Shown in pieces: positions 33,046 through 41,323 of a DNA stretch of 64,000 bases. Source of the DNA: CATOSP01 sp034422355 (GTDB lineage Bacteria > Chloroflexota > Dehalococcoidia > Lucifugimonadales > UBA3495); assembly GCA_034422355.1 (NCBI GenBank), contig DAOUJS010000131.1, positions 44,027-108,026 of the forward strand, written 5' to 3'. The translations under genes and the position numbers were made by a program. Position 1 is the stretch's first letter, and every line of letters begins with the position of its first letter. The notes under the pieces were generated by a model that was not told where the DNA came from, made no database searches, and saw only the letters and a list, made by a program, of their open reading frames with translations.

Positions 33046-33086
33046 CCGACGAACAGCGGGAAGACCGCCAGGGATGCAACAATAGC

Positions 33087-33126
33087 GGCGGCCCCTCAAC
33101 CCTCATCCGGGGTTTGAGGGGCCGCC
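33087..33126. terminator. bidirectional hairpin between convergent genes
   Basis: Thirteen perfect base pairs (GGCGGCCCCTCAA with TTGAGGGGCCGCC) around a 14-base loop, between the ends of mtaB (plus) and the MBL hydrolase (minus). The T tract is poor, but position and strength fit a shared terminator. Confidence 0.75.
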
Positions 33127-33165
33127 TGTATTGCCCTTAACCGTGAGGTCTTTGTCGCCGGAGAG

Positions 33166-34008
33166 CTAGAGGTCCACGGGACGCAGGTACGTCATGTCTC
33201 CCTTGCGCTCCAGGTAGCCCGCACGGACGTCATGCCCGTGAGAGAAGACCAGCAGCCATCCATCTTTCTCCGCACGGCTCGATATTTCGCGCTTCTGCTC
33301 CAGGGTCACCTCCGGCGACCGGTCGAAGGCGGAGATTACCGGCAGATTCAGGTGGTGCGGCGTGGGCACGATGTCCCCCAGGAAGACTACCCGCTCGCCG
33401 CCGTGATTGAACATTACCATCTGGTGTCCCTTGGCATGCCCGTCGGTAACGGCGACGTTCAGGCCCGGGAGAATTTCGGCGTCCCCGTTCAGCATCGTCA
33501 GTTGGCCGCGTTCCTGGATCGGCGCGAAGTTGTCGACACGGTGGCCGACGTGGCACCTCTCGTTGGGATTACATGCCTCGTCCCAGCAAGTCTCCTGCAC
33601 GTAATACTGGGCCTTGGGGAAGGTCGGGGCCAGGTTGCCGGCACGGTCCAGGCGGGTACAGCCACCGCTGTGGTCGAAATGAAGATGAGTGAGAATTACT
33701 GCATGTATGTCCTTGGGACCCAGACCCAGTCCCTTAAGGCCCTTCAGGAGCCTGCTGGGGACCAGGCCCAATTGCTCCCTGTCCTCGATGGCCGCTTCCT
33801 TGGAACCTACGCCGGTATCTACCAGAATGTTCTGCCCGCATACCTGGAGCAGCAGGCAGTTCAAGCCCAGAGTCATCCGGTTCTTCCGGTCGGTGACCAC
33901 TGAGCCCTCCCAGGCAACCTTGGGCACCTGCCCGAACATTGAACCTGCGTCCAGCTTAATCACACCATCGCTTATCACCTTTACAGCTGTCGACATCATC
34001 TTAAACAC
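33166..34008 (-). CDS. MBL-fold metallohydrolase
   Basis: A 280-residue metallo-beta-lactamase-fold enzyme. The metal motif TLHFDHSGG (about residues 108-118, HLHFDH), a later GHAKGHQ histidine, FLGDIVPTPHH and FSHGHD supply the usual ligands for two zinc or iron ions. The HxHxDH pattern is that of lactonases and similar hydrolases such as AHL lactonase or carboxylase-type enzymes, and the substrate is unknown. The start GTG 34008 is one choice; ATG 33996 (MSTAVKV) is an alternative. A shared hairpin terminator follows. Confidence 0.88.
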   Translation of the reverse strand: MFKMMSTAVKVISDGVIKLDAGSMFGQVPKVAWEGSVVTDRKNRMTLGLNCLLLQVCGQNILVDTGVGSKEAAIEDREQLGLVPSRLLKGLKGLGLGPKDIHAVILTHLHFDHSGGCTRLDRAGNLAPTFPKAQYYVQETCWDEACNPNERCHVGHRVDNFAPIQERGQLTMLNGDAEILPGLNVAVTDGHAKGHQMVMFNHGGERVVFLGDIVPTPHHLNLPVISAFDRSPEVTLEQKREISSRAEKDGWLLVFSHGHDVRAGYLERKGDMTYLRPVDL

Positions 34009-34504
34009 CCAAACCCTTCTGCGAATTTTAGCTTATGCCTCGCCTTCCTCGAAGCTGCTTCCGTCAAGGGCCGGTTAAGATGGATGACGATAACAGGGTT
34101 GCCGCCGACAATCTTGAAAAGAAGACAGGCCCATGTCAGGAACGTAGCCTCGAAGCTCATCGCGGGCGGGGTTGGAGCCGGTTGGGACTCATTGGTCCCG
34201 GTATATATGTCTCTCGACCACCTCCTTTCTTCCGGTCTCCAAAGGCACTGGGGTTGCACTCCCCCACTCCAACCCAACTAGGTATTAAGGATACGGGGTC
34301 TAAATTGGTGGCTGTCAAGGCTTTTTTACAGCAATTTTATACTAATTTCAAAAATTGACTAAATTATTGGCTGTCAGACCGGCAGTGTTCCGTTTTAGGT
34401 GGTGTGATCAACCGGCGGCGGCCGGTGCATTCCAGACCCCGCGGGAATGAGGGTCGGGCGGTAATGAGACCGCCCAAATCGCAACACTGAGCGCGTCGCC
34501 CGGG
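34009..34504. other. 496-base intergenic region, low GC, no convincing gene
   Basis: Lies upstream of the MBL gene and downstream of glnS, both on the minus strand. GC drops near 34300-34380, with runs of A and T. A weak seven-base hairpin (GGGCGGT and ACCGCCC at 34456-34475) may end the glnS transcript. Short open frames on both strands lack protein-like composition, and I see no RNA gene. Confidence 0.5.
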
Positions 34505-36205
34505 TTACCCCTGCTGAGACTGCTCGATCCTGGCCCAGCTATCGCGCAAGGGGACTGTGCGGTTGAATACCAGTCTTTCGGGGGCGGAGTCCACCGTATC
34601 GACGCAGAAGTAACCCTGTCTCTCGAACTGGTAGCGGCTTCCCGGCGCGGCCCCGGCGAGGCTGGGCTCGACTTTGCACCCGGTCAGGACCTCCAGCGAC
34701 CTGGGGTTCAGGTCGGCCTTGAAGTCTCTGCCATTGTCCTCGCTGCCCGGCGCCGGTGAGTTGAAGAGAGTTTCGTAGAGGCGGACCTCAGCATCTACGG
34801 CGTGGGCCGCCGATACCCAGTGCAACGTGGCGCGCACTCTGCGTCCGTCAGGTGAGGAACCACCCCGGGACTCAGGGTCATAGGTGCAATGCAGTTCGAC
34901 CACTTCCCCGGTCGCCTCGTCCTTCACCACGTCAACGCAGGTGATGTAGCAGGCGTAGCGCAGTCGCACCTCGCGGCCCGGGGCCAGGCGGAAGAACCGT
35001 CGCGGCGGGTCCTCCCGGAAATCGTCCTTCTCGATGTAAATGACCCTGGAAAAAGGCACCCTGCGAGAACCCATTGCAGGGTCCTCCGGGTTGTTGATGG
35101 CGTCGAACTCCTCTTCCTCGCCTTCCGGATAGTTGTCTATGACAACCTTAAGGGGATTCAGGACGGCCATGACTCTGGGCGCTCTGAAATTCAGGTCTTC
35201 CCGGACGCAGTTCTCCAGTTGCCCCAGGTCCACCACGGCGTTGCGCTTGACGATGCCGGTCCCATCGACGAACTTGCGGATGGCCTCGGGCGTGTAACCA
35301 CGCCGGCGCATGGCCGACAGAGTGGGCATCCGGGGGTCGTCCCAGCCGGAGACGTAACCCTCATTCACCAGTTGCAGCAGCCTTCGCTTGCTCACCACCG
35401 TATGGCTGACATTCAGGCGGGCGAACTCTATCTGCTGCGGGTGGTATATGTCCAGTTCGTCCAGGAACCAGTCATAAAGCGGCCTGTGGTCCTCAAATTC
35501 CAGGGTGCAGATGGAATGGGTGATTCCCTCGATGGAGTCGGACTGGCCGTGAGCGAAATCATAGGTCGGATAGATGCACCATTTGTCCCCGGTGCGGTGG
35601 TGCGATTCGTGGAGTATCCGGTACAGCACCGGGTCGCGCATGTTCAGGTTGGGCGAAGCCATGTCGATCTTGGCCCGCAGCACCCGCACGCCGTCCTCGA
35701 ACTCGCCCGCCTTCATCCGCTCGAACAGGTCCAGGTTCTCCTCCACCGAGCGGTCCCGGCATGGGCTGTTCCGCCCCGGCTCGGTCAGAGTGCCCCGGTA
35801 CTCCCTCATCTCCTGTGCTGACAGGTCGCAGACGTAGGCTTTGCCCTTGCGGACCAGTGAGACCGCGAAGTCGTATAGCTGGTCAAAGTAGTCTGAGGCG
35901 AAGTAAAGGTGTTCTCCCCAGTCCCAACCCAGCCAGCGGACATCCTCCATGATGGACTCGACGTACTCGGTGTCCTCCCTGCTGGGGTTGGTATCGTCGA
36001 AGCGCAGGTGACACCTGCCGCCCTCATACTCAGCCGCGATGCCGAAGTCTACGGCGATTGCCTTGGCATGGCCGATGTGCAGGTAGCCGTTGGGTTCGGG
36101 GGGGAAGCGGGTCACTATCCGACCGCCGAACCGGTTGCTGGCCATGTGGCCGGCAATGATCTCATGTATGAAGTCAGAGGGGCCGGTGGATTCTTCGGAG
36201 GTCAT
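34505..36205 (-). CDS. glnS: glutaminyl-tRNA synthetase
   Basis: Class I synthetase charging tRNA(Gln) directly. The 566-residue protein has the HIGH motif (RFPPEPNGYLHIGHAKAI), the DNTNPSREDTEYVESI-type segment, the active-site YDFAHGQSDSIEGITHS, the KMSKS equivalent VSKRRLLQLV and the C-terminal beta-barrel anticodon domain (RYQFERQGYFCVD). Direct GlnRS presence means Gln-tRNA need not be made by amidation. It lies immediately downstream of gltX on the same strand, a paralogous pair. The start overlaps AAGGA upstream. Confidence 0.95.
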   Translation of the reverse strand: MTSEESTGPSDFIHEIIAGHMASNRFGGRIVTRFPPEPNGYLHIGHAKAIAVDFGIAAEYEGGRCHLRFDDTNPSREDTEYVESIMEDVRWLGWDWGEHLYFASDYFDQLYDFAVSLVRKGKAYVCDLSAQEMREYRGTLTEPGRNSPCRDRSVEENLDLFERMKAGEFEDGVRVLRAKIDMASPNLNMRDPVLYRILHESHHRTGDKWCIYPTYDFAHGQSDSIEGITHSICTLEFEDHRPLYDWFLDELDIYHPQQIEFARLNVSHTVVSKRRLLQLVNEGYVSGWDDPRMPTLSAMRRRGYTPEAIRKFVDGTGIVKRNAVVDLGQLENCVREDLNFRAPRVMAVLNPLKVVIDNYPEGEEEEFDAINNPEDPAMGSRRVPFSRVIYIEKDDFREDPPRRFFRLAPGREVRLRYACYITCVDVVKDEATGEVVELHCTYDPESRGGSSPDGRRVRATLHWVSAAHAVDAEVRLYETLFNSPAPGSEDNGRDFKADLNPRSLEVLTGCKVEPSLAGAAPGSRYQFERQGYFCVDTVDSAPERLVFNRTVPLRDSWARIEQSQQG

Positions 36206-36265
36206 TTTCCTTAACCTTCAGCGATGGTAGTGAGGATGTTGCAGGCAGTCCAAACCTGCGGCGGG

Positions 36266-37735
36266 TTAGGTCAACTGGTTGATCACTTCGCAGGCACGGT
36301 CAAGACGCCGCAGAACCCGGTCCCTGCCCAAGACTTCCATCGTCTCGAACAGCGGCGGAGTGGCGGTGCGCCCCGTCACGGCCACGCGCAGGGAGCCGAA
36401 GAACTGCCGCGGCCCGAGACCAAGCTCCTGTCCAACCTCCCGGAGGGTCTGCTCCAGGCGCTCATGCTCGAAGCCGGGGCTTTCCCTAAGGAGTTCCAGG
36501 GCAGCCTGCAATGCGGGTTTGGTCGATGCCGCGTCCATACCTCGCTGCACCAGCATGGCCGGGTCGTACTCCGGCAAGTCCTCAAAGAAATATTGGGTCA
36601 TACCAGCCGCGTCGGACAGGAGCTTGATTCGCTCCTGGATCAGCGGAGCGATGCTGGCCAGATAGTCCCGGTCCACCGGCAATAGCTCGGGCGGCAGGTC
36701 CCGCTCCAGGAACGGCATCAGCCGGTCGGCGAGTTCCTCCGCGCTCAGGTCTCGGATGTAGACGCCGTTCATCCAAGTCAGCTTCTCACGGTCGAAGATA
36801 GCCGATGACTTGGTGACACCCTCAAGGGAAAACTCGCGGATGATGGCATCGGTGGACATGACCTCGGTCTTGTCGTCCAGCGCCCAACCCAGCAGCACCA
36901 TGAAATTCAGCAGCGCCTCCGGCAGGTAGCCCTCCTCCCGGTAGTCCAACAGCGCGGTGGCTCCGTGACGCTTGGAGAGCTTGGCGCGGTCGGAACCCAT
37001 GATGATCGGCAGATGTCCAAATTTCGGCGGCTCGAAATCAAGGGCCTGGTAAAGCTGCAAGTGGCGCGGCGTGCTGGGCAGCCACTCCTCGGCCCGCAGC
37101 ACGTGGCTGATCTCCATCAGATGGTCATCGGTGACCACGCCGAGATGGTAGGTCGGGAAGCCATCGGACTTCAGGATAACGAAGTCGTCCAGCAGTTCAT
37201 TGCGCCATTCGACGTGGCCGCGAATCAGGTCCTCAACCTCGGTGACCCCGGACGTAGGCATGGCGAACCGGATGACCGACGGCGCGCCCTCCGCTTCCAG
37301 GTCCCGGCGTTCCCGGTCGGAGAGACGAAGGCAGCGGCGGTCGTACCCGGACCCCTGCCTGCTGCGCTGCTGCTCCTTGCGCATCTCGTCCAAGCGTTCC
37401 CGGGTGCAGTAGCAAGGATAGGCGGCCCCGCGCTCCACCAGCTTGTTCGCCAGCTCCTTGTAGATGTCCAACCTTTGGGACTGGACGTAGGGGGCATGGG
37501 GGCCGTCGACGCGGGGGCCTTCTTCCCAGTCGATTTTCAGCCAGTCCAAGCTTTCCAGCACCGCTTCCAGCGCGCCGGGAACGAGCCGCTCCTGGTCTGT
37601 GTCCTCGACCCGGACCACGAACCGGCCGCCGTGCCGGCGGGCGAAGAGCCAGTTGAACAGCGCGGTGCGGATGTTGCCGATATGCGGCTCACCTGTGGGG
37701 CTGGGAGCGAACCTGACACGGACGTTTTCCGCCAT
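36266..37735 (-). CDS. gltX: glutamyl-tRNA synthetase
   Basis: Charges tRNA(Glu). The 489-residue class I synthetase has the HIGN signature (PSPTGEPHIGNIRTALFNWL), RVEDTDQERLVP, a CYCTRERLDEM region, the KLSKRHG motif (KMSKS) and an all-helical anticodon domain at the C-terminus, the discriminating type of bacterial GluRS. It lies 60 bases before glnS and 51 after the RluA-family gene on the same strand. Confidence 0.95.
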   Translation of the reverse strand: MAENVRVRFAPSPTGEPHIGNIRTALFNWLFARRHGGRFVVRVEDTDQERLVPGALEAVLESLDWLKIDWEEGPRVDGPHAPYVQSQRLDIYKELANKLVERGAAYPCYCTRERLDEMRKEQQRSRQGSGYDRRCLRLSDRERRDLEAEGAPSVIRFAMPTSGVTEVEDLIRGHVEWRNELLDDFVILKSDGFPTYHLGVVTDDHLMEISHVLRAEEWLPSTPRHLQLYQALDFEPPKFGHLPIIMGSDRAKLSKRHGATALLDYREEGYLPEALLNFMVLLGWALDDKTEVMSTDAIIREFSLEGVTKSSAIFDREKLTWMNGVYIRDLSAEELADRLMPFLERDLPPELLPVDRDYLASIAPLIQERIKLLSDAAGMTQYFFEDLPEYDPAMLVQRGMDAASTKPALQAALELLRESPGFEHERLEQTLREVGQELGLGPRQFFGSLRVAVTGRTATPPLFETMEVLGRDRVLRRLDRACEVINQLT

Positions 37736-37786
37736 GTCTCTGCCTCCTTATGACAACGAAACCATTGTACCACGAAGGCAATAACA

Positions 37787-38779
37787 CTATCCCGGCGTCT
37801 GTGCGCCGAGATACTCCAAGACCTCTGCCAGGTCGGCAGGAAGCGCTGAATGGAAGTCCATCCACTCGCCGCTGTTTGGATGCTCAAAACCAAGGTGATG
37901 CGCGTGGAGGAACTGGCGGGCAAGCAGAGGGCTGGCACGGCCATAGGTATCGTCACCCACCAGCGGGTGGCCCAGGTAAGCCAGGTGGACCCGGATCTGG
38001 TGGGTGCGCCCCGTCTCCAGAAGCAGATCAAGCAGCGTGTGGCCGGACGGGTTCTCCCTGGGGACGGGTCCTGCCCTCCGCGCAAGTTGCACTTCCCCGG
38101 TCGGCATGGCGGTATGGGGCGGCATTGTCCGTAACGTTCGATAGCGGGTGCGGGCCTCCCGCCCACCGGCGGTCACCGCCATGCGCTTCCGGTTGCGTGT
38201 GTCCCTGGCAATGGGCGCGTCTATCAGTCCCTCTGCCGGGGCCACTTGCCCCGTTGCCAGGGCAAGGTAGCCCTTGGCCACGCGGCGGGACTTCAACTGT
38301 CCGGAAAGGGACTGGTGGGCGGCGTGGGTCTTGGCGACGGCCATCAAGCCCGACGTATCCATGTCCAGACGGTGGACTATGCCGGGGCGGATGTCGCCGC
38401 CGATGCCCTGGATATCCGGGCAGAGGGCGAGCAGCCCGTTGACCAGTGTGCCGTCGGGATGGCCCGGCCCCGGATGCACCGGCAGCCCGGCGGGCTTGTC
38501 CACCACCGCCACATATTCATCCTGGTAGACCAGGTTCAGGGGAATCTGCTGCGGCGTCAAGTCCGTGGGGCGCGGCAGCGGCACGGTCAGAAGGACACGG
38601 TCTCCGGTCCTCACCTTTTGCGAAGCCCGGGCCGGAGAACCGTTCAGCCTCACGTATCCCTCGCCTATCAGCTTTTGCAACCGGGCGCGGGTGAGGTCTG
38701 ACCGTTTCTGAGCCAGGTATACGTCCAGCCGGACCTGGCCAACATCTACCCGGTACTCTCTGGTCGTCGGTGTCGCCAC
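37787..38779 (-). CDS. RluA/RluD-family pseudouridine synthase with an insertion
   Basis: Converts uridine to pseudouridine in rRNA or tRNA. The 330-residue protein has an S4 domain (RLDVYLAQKRSDLTRARLQKLIGEGYVRLNG), the catalytic motif GIVHRLDMDTSGLM with its Asp, KGYLALATG, and ETGRTHQIRVHLAYLGHPLVGD. About 28 residues (TMPPHTAMPTGEVQLARR and following) interrupt a usually short loop and are encoded by a dispersed repeat (38061-38130). I chose GTG 38779, with GAGGA six bases upstream, because the domain begins there. The ATG at 38815 lies within a REP element. Confidence 0.85.
   Translation of the reverse strand: MATPTTREYRVDVGQVRLDVYLAQKRSDLTRARLQKLIGEGYVRLNGSPARASQKVRTGDRVLLTVPLPRPTDLTPQQIPLNLVYQDEYVAVVDKPAGLPVHPGPGHPDGTLVNGLLALCPDIQGIGGDIRPGIVHRLDMDTSGLMAVAKTHAAHQSLSGQLKSRRVAKGYLALATGQVAPAEGLIDAPIARDTRNRKRMAVTAGGREARTRYRTLRTMPPHTAMPTGEVQLARRAGPVPRENPSGHTLLDLLLETGRTHQIRVHLAYLGHPLVGDDTYGRASPLLARQFLHAHHLGFEHPNSGEWMDFHSALPADLAEVLEYLGAQTPG
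38061..38130 (-). repeat. dispersed repeat, copy inside the RluA-family gene
   Basis: On the minus strand, GCCGCCCCATACCGC then CCGGGGAA and GCAGGACCC, matching 11572-11630. It adds a multiple of three and is read in frame as an extra loop. Confidence 0.65.
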
Positions 38780-38810
38780 TTCCAGTCCTCGCTCAAGCCC
38801 TGCCCCATCA

Positions 38811-38835
38811 GTCATTCCCGCGAAAGCGGGGACCC
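38811..38835 (+). repeat. REP-like element at lspA 3' end / RluA-family upstream region
   Basis: GTCATTCCCGCGAAAGCGGG, then GACCC. It encodes the last residues and stop of lspA on the minus strand and lies just upstream of the next gene. Related to 28911, 49485 and 53589. Confidence 0.75.
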
Positions 38836-39510
38836 GCCGTCGTCGGTTGCCTGGGCCAGAAGCACTACGCCGCATGAAGCGCATTGTCTGCCCCGGGGCA
38901 CAGCGTCCAGCTTCCCGCCGCAGACGGGGCAGACTGTCACGCTCACCGAGAGACCATCAGGCGGGAATGACAGGCTCGCGGTATTCGACTCAGCGGCGGG
39001 GATATGGCGGGCGGCCTTGCTTCCCGGCCCCAGGAAAATCCAGCCCAGAATCACCAACCCGACCACTATGGAGGAATCGGCGATGTTGAACACCGGCCAC
39101 GGCCCCACGTCCAGGAAATCGGTTACGTGACCCAGGCGTACCCGGTCGATAAGGTTGCCGAAAGCCCCGCCGATTTGCAGGGCGATGCTGGTCCGCAGCA
39201 GGTTGGTGCGCTGCCTCTGGCTGTAGTAGACCAGCACCAGGACGCCGATCCCGAAGATGGCCACCAGTATCAGGGGGAAGTTGTGGCCTTGGAACAGCCC
39301 GAATGCGCTGCCGGTGTTGTGGGTGTGGGTCAGTCTGAAGAACCCATCAGCCGGGAAGGAGTCCCGGAAGGGTAGAAAAGCCCGGACTAGGAACTTGGTA
39401 AACTGGTCGCACAGGAACACCAGCGCGGCCAGTTGGAGGAGAATGAAGTCGGTGTATATCCCCGATGGACCTGAAGCCTTCGGGCTTGGAGCATCCCCAA
39501 CACGGTCCAT
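38812..39510 (-). CDS. lspA: lipoprotein signal peptidase LspA with C-terminal zinc ribbon
   Basis: Cleaves signal peptides of lipidated prolipoproteins in the inner membrane. The 232-residue protein has four hydrophobic segments, the first catalytic aspartate in GNLIDRVRLGHVTDFLDVG and the second in FNIADSSIVVGL. It extends about 60 residues beyond normal LspA and contains a Cys4 zinc ribbon (CPVCGGKLDA...CASCGVV) before a tail formed by the REP element. A ribbon tail is not usual for LspA. Six bases separate it from the upstream hydrolase gene. Confidence 0.9.
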   Translation of the reverse strand: MDRVGDAPSPKASGPSGIYTDFILLQLAALVFLCDQFTKFLVRAFLPFRDSFPADGFFRLTHTHNTGSAFGLFQGHNFPLILVAIFGIGVLVLVYYSQRQRTNLLRTSIALQIGGAFGNLIDRVRLGHVTDFLDVGPWPVFNIADSSIVVGLVILGWIFLGPGSKAARHIPAAESNTASLSFPPDGLSVSVTVCPVCGGKLDAVPRGRQCASCGVVLLAQATDDGGSPLSRE

Positions 39511-39516
39511 AAGTTG

Positions 39517-40158
39517 TTACTTTAGGGCTTCCAGGAAGTACGCGCCCACGCGGGAGGCTAACTCTCCCTCATGGCCGCCCCAGAAGTGGTCCGCTCCGGG
39601 CACGATGTGGCATTCGGGCCGCTTGAAAAAAGTATCCAGCGCGGCTGTCAGTTCCTCCGATCCGACGAGCTTGTCGCGGTCGCCGGAGATAAAGAAGGCG
39701 GAGCGTTTGCCTTTCCTCAACGGTGTGCTTTCCAGGGCGCGCAGGGGTGGAGAGATCAGGGCCAGCGCCTTGGCCTTCTTGTGCAGTTTCTCACTGCCCA
39801 AGACTACGGAAGAACCGAAGGAGTAACCGGCCAGCCCGATCTTGCGGCCATCGACTCCGGGCCATGCTTTCATCAGGTCTATTGCCGCCAGGGTTTCCTG
39901 GTGTTCCAGTTCTCCCTTGGCGTGCTCCCCCTGGCTGTTGCCAACGCCCCGAAAGTTGAACCGGATCACGGCCATCCCCCGCTCCGCCAGCGCAAACGCA
40001 ACGTTTAGGACGACACTGTTGTCCATGTTGCCGCCGAACAACGGGTGCGGATGGCAAATCACAACCGCCGGAAACGGCCCGGCGATACCATCCGGCTGGG
40101 CAATCACTCCCTCGATGCTCAGGCCCTCGGCCTCAAAGGAAACTGCGGTCTGACGCAC
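39517..40158 (-). CDS. alpha/beta hydrolase
   Basis: A 213-residue alpha/beta hydrolase with HPHPLFGGNMDN (oxyanion region), the nucleophile elbow GYSFGSSV, a later SGDRDKLV acidic residue and a final GADHFWGG histidine. The pattern resembles small dienelactone-hydrolase/acyl-hydrolase proteins. GTG 40158 follows AGGAGG. It is the first gene of the minus-strand run hydrolase-lspA-RluA-gltX-glnS. The substrate is unknown. Confidence 0.88.
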   Translation of the reverse strand: MRQTAVSFEAEGLSIEGVIAQPDGIAGPFPAVVICHPHPLFGGNMDNSVVLNVAFALAERGMAVIRFNFRGVGNSQGEHAKGELEHQETLAAIDLMKAWPGVDGRKIGLAGYSFGSSVVLGSEKLHKKAKALALISPPLRALESTPLRKGKRSAFFISGDRDKLVGSEELTAALDTFFKRPECHIVPGADHFWGGHEGELASRVGAYFLEALK

Positions 40159-40341
40159 TTCGCTCGGCCTCCTGTAGTGTCATTCCATCTTAGGAGAGGC
40201 AACCCCCCTTTGGCAACCTGGACTGCCATGTGTACGAAATCTTGCCCGGAATGATGTTCACAGAGCGCAATTGTTCCTGTTCAGCCGCCTATGTTAGTGT
40301 TAGACGATGTACCAGCCCGTCTGCGCACCGGAGATTTCCAC

Positions 40342-41115
40342 ATGAGGTTGACCAGAATAATCACCGGAGTCATGATCGTTTCCGTCGCGCTGGTCCTGAT
40401 TAGCGCATTGCTCAATTTGGTAGACGTAGTTGCGATAACCAGCGCCGTAGTCGGTAAGCAGAGTAACGGGTGGTCCGGTTCACTGGCGATACTGTTGGCC
40501 ATAGCGGCGCTGGCCGTATTCCTCTACGCCTCCCGGCAGTCAATTTGGAACTGGATAATTCGAGGCGCTTTGTTGGCATTAGGGGGGATAATTTTCGTCA
40601 TTGCGCTTGCCGGAATGGTAGACAATTTCGTAATGAAATTGGGGGATGGACGTGACTTCACGTGGTCTCAGGGAAGTCCATTGGGACCAGGGGAAGCATA
40701 CAGGGTAGTCCACGACACCTTCGCTGTAGTCGATGTTGACTTCATGCTGGTTATGATGCTGGTCGGGAGCATCGGAATTGCCGCTGCTGCCCTTTGGGGA
40801 GCGCTCAAGTGGGAGTCGGCCAAGACCCAGGAGATCAAGGACGAGGAGCTTCGGAGCATCCCCGATGAAGCTCTAGCGAGACTGCTGGAAGATGAACTGG
40901 GCCGTCCTCCCGGATGGACGCAGACCGCGGCCGGCGCTTCCGGCCAAAACGCGCCCCCGGTCCAGTCACCGCAGGCCCCAACCCCTCCGGGACCATCCAA
41001 TCAGTCACCCGCTCCCACGCCGCAAGCCGCTGGACGCAGGCGCCATTGTCCGCGGTGTTGGACTGAACTGGAGCCGGGCGCGCAGTCCTGCGCCGCCTGC
41101 GGGGCGGGCCGGTGA
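40342..41115 (+). CDS. membrane protein with C-terminal zinc ribbon
   Basis: A 257-residue protein. Four hydrophobic segments lie at about residues 5-30, 42-62, 70-95 and 133-155. A charged helix follows (EIKDEELRSIPDEALARLLEDELG), then a Pro/Gln/Ser linker and a Cys4 zinc ribbon (CPRCWTELEPGAQSCAACG). The ribbon lies on the same side as the charged helix, probably cytosolic. The ATG at 40342 was chosen over an upstream frame because the first membrane helix starts there. It is divergent from the hydrolase operon. Function is unknown, but the domain style matches the zinc-ribbon proteins of the vWA cluster. Confidence 0.65.
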   Translation: MRLTRIITGVMIVSVALVLISALLNLVDVVAITSAVVGKQSNGWSGSLAILLAIAALAVFLYASRQSIWNWIIRGALLALGGIIFVIALAGMVDNFVMKLGDGRDFTWSQGSPLGPGEAYRVVHDTFAVVDVDFMLVMMLVGSIGIAAAALWGALKWESAKTQEIKDEELRSIPDEALARLLEDELGRPPGWTQTAAGASGQNAPPVQSPQAPTPPGPSNQSPAPTPQAAGRRRHCPRCWTELEPGAQSCAACGAGR

Positions 41116-41228
41116 CTCCGCGCTTCTCTCACCCTTGGCAGTCTGACTTTGCAATTGTCCGGCCGCTTCAGGCAGTCCGCATCCCGGCCATCCCGGTTAG
41201 CCTTGTGAATGCCCTCGCCGGTAGCCTG

Positions 41229-41257
41229 CTGACGCCCAACAGCCGGTTTGCTAGAAT
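41229..41257 (+). promoter_or_regulatory. promoter of ltaE
   Basis: CTGACG (41229-41234), 17-base spacer, TAGAAT (41252-41257), ending 66 bases before the start. Confidence 0.5.
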
Positions 41258-41323
41258 GGTGCAATCCCATTAGCGTAGATCCGTGCCGGACAATTATCCC
41301 ACTCTCAGGAAAGGAAACCCCAG

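Noticed and set aside
38815..38884. Upstream start at 38884 for the RluA-family gene
   Set aside because: The added residues (RRRRVPAFAGM and neighbours) are translation of the REP-like element and lie within lspA's end; the GTG at 38779 has a better ribosome-binding site.
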